Position numbers and translations under genes: made by a program
In this document: in pieces, positions 6,740 to 10,085 of the stretch
Layout of the letters: each line of letters begins with the position of its first letter
Position numbering within the stretch: the first letter of the stretch is position 1
The notes under the pieces: generated by a model
What the model was told of the DNA's origin: nothing
Database searches by the model: none
Seen by the model: the letters and a program-made list of their open reading frames with translations, nothing else
Assembly (NCBI GenBank): GCA_937885645.1
Contig: CALABJ010000007.1
Location: 1 to 10,085 of the forward strand
Direction of reading: 5' to 3'
DNA from: RGIG4097 sp937885645
GTDB lineage: Bacteria > Bacillota > Clostridia > Christensenellales > CAG-917
DNA: 10,085 bases

Positions 6740-7989
6740 GAGATTTCTTCCTCCAAAAGATGAGCCACAGCGGTGACGGACAGAGCAAACAATCTGCCAA
6801 CGTCCTCTCTGCGAACGACTCGCTCCACAGCATCGTCGTGCTTTGCTGTGATAGTGGCCGAAGGAATGTTAAACTGTGCAAATGCATTTGATATGAAGCC
6901 GTGCAGACAAGCCACTTTGTCTTTCACGGAGTTGTTTTCATTGATTTCGAGGTGGAGGCCTTGTTCCTTTGCGGAGTTGATGACTGCATCCACCACAAGG
7001 TCGGAGTGGTTGATGCCACGGAGATAGTCTCCTCTTGTGACGCCAAAGTTGTTGTCAAGGATATCGCCGATGCAAAGCACTCTTGCATTGTTGAACTCTG
7101 CGTGATTCTTCACAAAGGCTCGTGAGCCACCGTGTGCGGAGTTTTCGCCGCCGAAGGAGGCAAAGACCATGCGGACGTCGTCGGGGAGAAGGTCGGGGTT
7201 TTCAACAAAGTAGGCGTAGGTTGCAAGAGCAACTGAGGTTGCCACACCACCTCTGTCACGAGCGTGTTTCTTTGAAAGAGAGAAGTGGGTGAAAAACACC
7301 GCAATCCCTGCCACCGATGACAGGAAAGGCACTATGGTGAGGACGGTGATGACACCAACAGAAGAAGTGCCAACAGCCATTTTCACAATGCAACATACGA
7401 TGAAGATGAGCACTGATATGGGTGCCATAACCATTGCAAATGAGCGGAGCTTTGCAAAGTCAAAGATTGCATTGCCAAGGGCTGCATCGTGATTTGAGCA
7501 GATGATGATTGTGCGCTCTTTGCTTCTTTCACAAACACTGGGTGCGCGCTCACTGACCACGTTGTAGGACACCTTCTTAGGGAGCAAACCTTTCAGTTTT
7601 CCCCCACCGCCAAGGAAGAGGAGAAGGATTGCAACACAGCCTGCAATGAAGAGGACGAGGGCAACAAGGGTGAGCACGATGCCTGTGGCTCTATGCCACA
7701 CAAAGGACAAAAAATAGAGAACAAGACAAATGGCAAACCAGCAGCCAAGGAGAGTCAATGACCCCCTGCCTGCCATAGGGCGAGCCTTGTATGCTTCAAG
7801 GCGCACCTTTGCGCTTGTTTCCATATGAAGACGGTCGCGAATAAGCCTTGCGGTTGCGGTCTCTTCTGCGGTGCCGGTGAGTCTGCCTTTCAGGTCACCC
7901 AGCTTGTCGGAGAAGTCCTCAACAAAGTCGCAAGCATCGTCGATGTCGTCACTGGACAGCACTAAGTTGTTTGTCTTCAATTCATCCAT
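6736..7989 (-). CDS. Membrane-embedded M28-family peptidase-like protein
   Basis: This 417-residue protein has an M28 (aminopeptidase Y/S) fold interrupted by membrane helices. The N-terminal part LKGRLTGTAEETATARLIRD (about 33-52) matches the M28 entry segment. Hydrophobic pairs lie at about 79-99 and 103-126, and again at 181-203 and 210-234. The peptidase parts are IIICSNHDA (His167), ARDRGGVATSVAL (Asp245), ASFGGENSAHGGSRAF (Glu282), CIGDIL (Asp309) and TAKHDDAVERV (His384). These align with the five M28 metal or catalytic positions, but the usual Glu-Glu is Glu-Asn and the Asp loop is one residue short, so activity is doubtful. The ATG at 7989 is chosen because a promoter lies directly upstream; the open frame continues to 8130 but only by reading through a terminator. 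It forms an operon with the PfoR-like gene through a 4-nt overlap, and a joint membrane role is inferred. Confidence 0.75.
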   Translation of the reverse strand: MDELKTNNLVLSSDDIDDACDFVEDFSDKLGDLKGRLTGTAEETATARLIRDRLHMETSAKVRLEAYKARPMAGRGSLTLLGCWFAICLVLYFLSFVWHRATGIVLTLVALVLFIAGCVAILLLFLGGGGKLKGLLPKKVSYNVVSERAPSVCERSKERTIIICSNHDAALGNAIFDFAKLRSFAMVMAPISVLIFIVCCIVKMAVGTSSVGVITVLTIVPFLSSVAGIAVFFTHFSLSKKHARDRGGVATSVALATYAYFVENPDLLPDDVRMVFASFGGENSAHGGSRAFVKNHAEFNNARVLCIGDILDNNFGVTRGDYLRGINHSDLVVDAVINSAKEQGLHLEINENNSVKDKVACLHGFISNAFAQFNIPSATITAKHDDAVERVVRREDVGRLFALSVTAVAHLLEEEIS

Positions 7990-7995
7990 AATTTT

Positions 7996-8023
7996 ATTAT
8001 AATACACCTTTTGAAAAAAGCAA
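7996..8023 (-). promoter_or_regulatory. Promoter of the M28-like/PfoR-like operon, placed for a leaderless start
   Basis: On the minus strand TTGCTT (8023-8018), a 16-bp spacer and TATAAT (8001-7996) are followed by only 6 nt, AAAATT, before the ATG at 7989. Transcription would start at or next to the ATG. There is no Shine-Dalgarno at usable spacing; the nearest AGGTG is about 15 nt away and lies within the promoter itself. Confidence 0.7.
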
Positions 8024-8025
8024 AC

Positions 8026-8072
8026 AAAAAAATCCCTCAATCGTTTATAAAACGATTCCCCTGCGTGAGGAT
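8026..8072 (-). terminator. Second of two tandem terminators after the DegV-family gene
   Basis: Read on the minus strand, an AATCGTTT-TAT-AAACGATT hairpin (8057-8039) is extended by an outer CCTCA/TGAGG pairing with a bulge on the 5' side, and ends in seven T residues at 8032-8026. It lies directly before the -35 of the M28-like operon and insulates it from upstream transcription. Confidence 0.7.
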
Positions 8073-8110
8073 AAAAAAAAGAGAGAACAGAGTGTGACGT
8101 CCGTTCTCTC
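8073..8110 (-). terminator. Rho-independent terminator of the DegV-family gene
   Basis: On the minus strand the stem GAGAGAAC (8110-8103) pairs with GTTCTCTC (8088-8081) across a 14-nt loop and runs into eight T residues (8080-8073). It starts about 30 nt after the DegV-family stop codon at 8142. Confidence 0.9.
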
Positions 8111-8141
8111 ATTGTTTTTGCTTGAAACAAGGGTTTATCTG

Positions 8142-9038
8142 TTAGATTTGCTCGATAATGTGCTTTTTGCGTTGTTTGCCCATAAAGAACACAACAAGAG
8201 CATTGTAGCCTGCATTGCCACTGACAAGGCGATTGATATAGCCGAATTTGATGGGAGGGATTGTGGGAACTGCCTCTTTAAGACGTCTTGCAAGATTGTC
8301 TGCGTCTGCTTGGTTGCCTGTGTGAGCAACGAGGATAAAGTCGTTGCGTCCTTCTTCATAGTAGTCTGCGAAGAAACGAGTGATTTCTGCCATTGCCTTT
8401 TTTCTGCCAAGTGCTTTGCCAAGAAGAGCAATCTTGCCGTCGTTGTTCAGTTCAAGGATAGGCTTCAGTTGCATCACCATGCCAAGGAGTGCTGCGATGG
8501 TTGAAATACGTCCGCTGTGCTTCAAGTTTTTCAAGTCGTCAACGATGAAGATGTGGTGTGCGTTGTTTTTGTTTTCTTCAAGCCAATTGATGACTTCATC
8601 CATGGTTGCCCCTTCTGCTTGCATCTTTTGTGCGTAATAGACAAGGAGACCTTCACCGCCTGCGCCAGAGATTGAATCCACAACCTCAATACGTCTGCCG
8701 GGGAACTCAAGGCGGAGTTCGTTTGCCACGGCGCAGATGCTGTCATAGCTTCCGCTCATACCAGAGGAGAAAGAGATGAAGAGGAGGTCTTTGTCGCTTT
8801 CTTCAAGGACCTTTTTCAGCATAACGTATGCTGTATGACGGTTTACTTGCGCCGTCTTGACAAGGTGTCCTTGTTTCAAGAGGTCATAGTAGTCCATCAT
8901 AGGAGGGCAATCTTCCTCAAATTCATATTCCTTGCCGGCCACTGAAAAGGGCATAGGGAGGCGTGTTGTGGGATGATCTTCGTAGTAGCCAAAATAGAGG
9001 TCGGCCGCGTTGTCGGTGGTGATGATGAAATCTGACAT
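8142..9038 (-). CDS. DegV-family fatty-acid-binding protein (FakB-like)
   Basis: This 298-residue cytosolic protein belongs to the DegV family, whose members bind a fatty acid and, as FakB, present it to the FakA kinase for phosphorylation into phospholipid synthesis. The N-terminal IITTDNAADL matches the family opening. KTAQVN at 61-66 stands where TSQP is usual, and SFSSGMSGSY at 89-98 is the canonical lipid-carboxylate loop. DDLKNLKHSGRIS at 167-179, LKPIL at 191-195 and VAHTGN at 237-242 are family motifs. The C-terminal LVSGNAGYNAL (271-281) replaces the usual His-x-Gly-Pro-Gly form, so ligand contacts may differ. AAAGGA lies 4 nt before the ATG. No fakA is in the window. The gene is divergent from the phosphatase gene and has its own promoter and tandem terminators. 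Family is sure; ligand is unknown. Confidence 0.92.
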   Translation of the reverse strand: MSDFIITTDNAADLYFGYYEDHPTTRLPMPFSVAGKEYEFEEDCPPMMDYYDLLKQGHLVKTAQVNRHTAYVMLKKVLEESDKDLLFISFSSGMSGSYDSICAVANELRLEFPGRRIEVVDSISGAGGEGLLVYYAQKMQAEGATMDEVINWLEENKNNAHHIFIVDDLKNLKHSGRISTIAALLGMVMQLKPILELNNDGKIALLGKALGRKKAMAEITRFFADYYEEGRNDFILVAHTGNQADADNLARRLKEAVPTIPPIKFGYINRLVSGNAGYNALVVFFMGKQRKKHIIEQI

Positions 9039-9080
9039 AAAATCCTTTTAGGCTTGCGCCATATATCTTTATTCCAACAC

Positions 9081-9109
9081 ATTATACCATTTTGTTAGTG
9101 AAATGTCCA
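9081..9109 (-). promoter_or_regulatory. Sigma-A promoter of the DegV-family gene
   Basis: On the minus strand TGGACA (9109-9104, one base from TTGACA), a 17-bp spacer and a perfect TATAAT (9086-9081) give a strong promoter. The predicted start near 9074 leaves a leader of about 36 nt with the AAAGGA ribosome binding site. Confidence 0.82.
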
Positions 9110-9121
9110 TACAAAAGCAAA

Positions 9122-9146
9122 AATGTTGAAAATCATGGGAAACATT
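9122..9146. repeat. Short inverted repeat between divergent promoters
   Basis: AATGTT (9122-9127) and AACATT (9141-9146) are perfect 6-bp arms around a 13-bp spacer, located between the DegV promoter and the -35 of the phosphatase gene. It could be a shared operator, but arms this short in AT-rich DNA may occur by chance. Confidence 0.25.
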
Positions 9147-9155
9147 AAATAATTA

Positions 9156-9184
9156 TTGCTCTATCGAGGTGTTTTGGGTATAAT
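9156..9184 (+). promoter_or_regulatory. Promoter of the phosphatase gene, placed for a leaderless start
   Basis: TTGCTC (9156-9161), a 17-bp spacer and a perfect TATAAT (9179-9184) are followed by AGAATT and then the ATG at 9191. The expected transcription start falls on the ATG, and no Shine-Dalgarno lies at proper distance; GAGGTG at 9166-9171 is about 19 nt away and inside the promoter spacer. Confidence 0.72.
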
Positions 9185-9190
9185 AGAATT

Positions 9191-9955
9191 ATGAAAAAGG
9201 ACAGAATCACCATTGACAATTTCCGTGATATGGGCGGGCTCAACACCCCCTACGGCAAGATCAAAGAAGGCAAACTCTATCGCACTTCCACCCTCATCGC
9301 CAAGACTGAGGCAGACAAGTACTTCATCGAAGGACTTGATTTGGACTGCATTTTGGACTACCGCACCACCGATGAGGCAAAAGAGAACCCCGACTACGTC
9401 CCCGAGGGCGTAGAGTATCTCCACGTGCCTATCCTCCGTGAAGACGGGGCACTTATTGGCCTCACGGACAAGGCAAAGCTCAAGTTCCTCCGCGCCACCC
9501 CCGAAATGTCAAAGGCACTCATCGAGGGCATCAGCGCAACCTACAAGGAAATGCCTTTCTCTCTTGGATATAATGAACTTTTCAAGCGTATGGACGAAGG
9601 CAAAACCATCGCTTTCCACTGCACCGCTGGCAAGGATAGGACAGGCATATCTGCAATGCTCATCGAAATGGCTTTTGACCGTGACCTTGACGACATCAAG
9701 TATGAATATATGCTGTCCAACGATATGCGCTACGCCACAAATATCCGCATCAAACGCATTATGAAGATGGTGTTTGCCCCCAAGCACGCCATTGATGCTT
9801 GCTGGTATGCCCTCACCAACCACATGGAAAACTTTGAAGTGGCACTTGAGCTCATACTTGAAAAGTATGGCACTTTCAAAAACTACTTGAAAGAGCACTT
9901 CGGCGTCACCGAAGAGCGCATAGCAAAGTGGCGCGAATTTTATATTGAAGACTAA
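9191..9955 (+). CDS. Tyrosine/lipid phosphatase of the IphP/LipA type (Y_phosphatase3)
   Basis: This 254-residue protein is a cysteine-based phosphatase that removes phosphate from phosphotyrosine or, as in Listeria LipA-type enzymes, also from phosphoinositides. DNFRDMGGLNT at 9-19 is the conserved N-terminal signature, LYRTSTL at 29-35 and LDCILDYRTTDEA at 51-63 are family blocks, and the P-loop is HCTAGKDRTG at 143-152 with nucleophile Cys144 and Arg150 in CX5R spacing. The Lys-Asp within the loop is typical of the dual protein/lipid group. FGVTEERIAKWREFYIED closes the protein in the family manner. There is no signal peptide, so it is probably cytosolic. The start is fixed by the NFRDMGG motif only ten residues in. 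It diverges from the DegV-family gene. The natural substrate is unknown. Confidence 0.9.
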   Translation: MKKDRITIDNFRDMGGLNTPYGKIKEGKLYRTSTLIAKTEADKYFIEGLDLDCILDYRTTDEAKENPDYVPEGVEYLHVPILREDGALIGLTDKAKLKFLRATPEMSKALIEGISATYKEMPFSLGYNELFKRMDEGKTIAFHCTAGKDRTGISAMLIEMAFDRDLDDIKYEYMLSNDMRYATNIRIKRIMKMVFAPKHAIDACWYALTNHMENFEVALELILEKYGTFKNYLKEHFGVTEERIAKWREFYIED

Positions 9956-9985
9956 AACCGCGCTATTTGGCGAATAACTTTGGAC

Positions 9986-10008
9986 GCGATTGACTTCGTA
10001 GCAATCGC
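9986..10008. repeat. 7-bp inverted repeat
   Basis: GCGATTG (9986-9992) and CAATCGC (10002-10008) are perfect complements around a 9-nt loop. No T-run follows on either strand, so it does not look like a terminator. Confidence 0.55.
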
Positions 10009-10040
10009 TATTCCGTCACTTCGTTCCTTACAACAGCAAA

Positions 10041-10085
10041 TCCCACGAGCAGTCACGTACGACAAGTACGCTCCTGTCCGTGGGA
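10041..10085. repeat. 45-bp imperfect palindrome at the window end
   Basis: Two 20-nt arms surround a GACAA loop (10061-10065). They pair in three blocks: TCCCACG with CGTGGGA at the outside, CAG with CTG in the middle, and CGTAC with GTACG next to the loop. The blocks are separated by symmetric internal loops of 2 and 3 nt. No poly-T tail is visible inside the window. It could be a terminator whose tail lies outside, a mobile-repeat hairpin or a structured RNA. Confidence 0.6.

Larger units (their letters stand above)
9956..10085. other. Non-coding tail with inverted repeats
   Basis: No ORF or RNA gene is recognisable after the phosphatase stop codon, and no clear terminator for that gene is seen. 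The stretch is dominated by two inverted repeats and by ACTTCGT repeated at 9993-9999 and 10018-10024. It may be part of an intergenic repeat family that continues past the window. Confidence 0.5.

Noticed and set aside
7990..8130. N-terminal extension of the M28-like protein by 47 codons
   Set aside because: It would read through both tandem terminators and through the TATAAT promoter, has no homology to the M28 entry segment, and lacks a ribosome binding site.
9986..10085. Integron attC site or CRISPR repeats
   Set aside because: No attC core (GTTRRRY-type) or integrase is visible, and there are no regularly spaced direct repeats.

Overview
The window looks like ordinary chromosomal DNA from a Gram-positive member of the Bacillota, most likely an uncultured gut-type Clostridia. 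The reasons are a CwlD-type cell wall amidase (spore cortex family), a PfoR-type PTS IIC protein, a DegV/FakB protein, AG-rich Shine-Dalgarno sites and consensus sigma-A promoters. The lineage is an inference from gene families. I see no plasmid, phage, transposon, CRISPR, tRNA or rRNA signature.

Layout. (1) 79-2452, minus strand: a two-gene operon, a PRC-barrel protein followed by a membrane-anchored M1-type metallopeptidase, translationally coupled. (2) 2453-2734: a divergent intergenic region with a cluster of DnaA-box-like 9-mers, an inverted repeat and promoter-like elements. (3) 2735-5494, plus strand: a CwlD-like amidase, then an independently promoted MFS sugar-type transporter with an unusual extracellular insertion. 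A bidirectional terminator at 5509-5536 closes this gene and the convergent one. (4) 5552-7989, minus strand: a membrane-embedded M28-like protein and a PfoR/PTS_EIIC_2 permease that overlap by 4 nt. (5) 8142-9038, minus strand: a DegV-family lipid-binding protein ending in tandem terminators. (6) 9191-9955, plus strand: a tyrosine/lipid phosphatase of the IphP/LipA type, divergent from DegV. (7) 9956-10085: a non-coding tail with a strong imperfect palindrome running to the window end.

The common theme is the cell envelope: two membrane-bound peptidase-like proteins, a cell wall amidase, two polytopic transporters, a fatty-acid-binding protein and a phosphatase. I see no single pathway that joins them all. 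Tight functional pairing is supported only for PRC-barrel/M1 and M28-like/PfoR.

The least ordinary signals are as follows. Two genes (M28-like and phosphatase) have TATAAT placed exactly 6 nt before the ATG and no Shine-Dalgarno site, so their transcripts may be leaderless. The DnaA-box cluster lies at the 2.45-2.74 kb strand switch. A mini-ORF with the best ribosome binding site precedes the amidase. The M28-like protein has altered metal ligands and the DegV protein has lost its usual C-terminal His-Gly-Pro-Gly type motif. Nothing here is clear proof of a new biological system.
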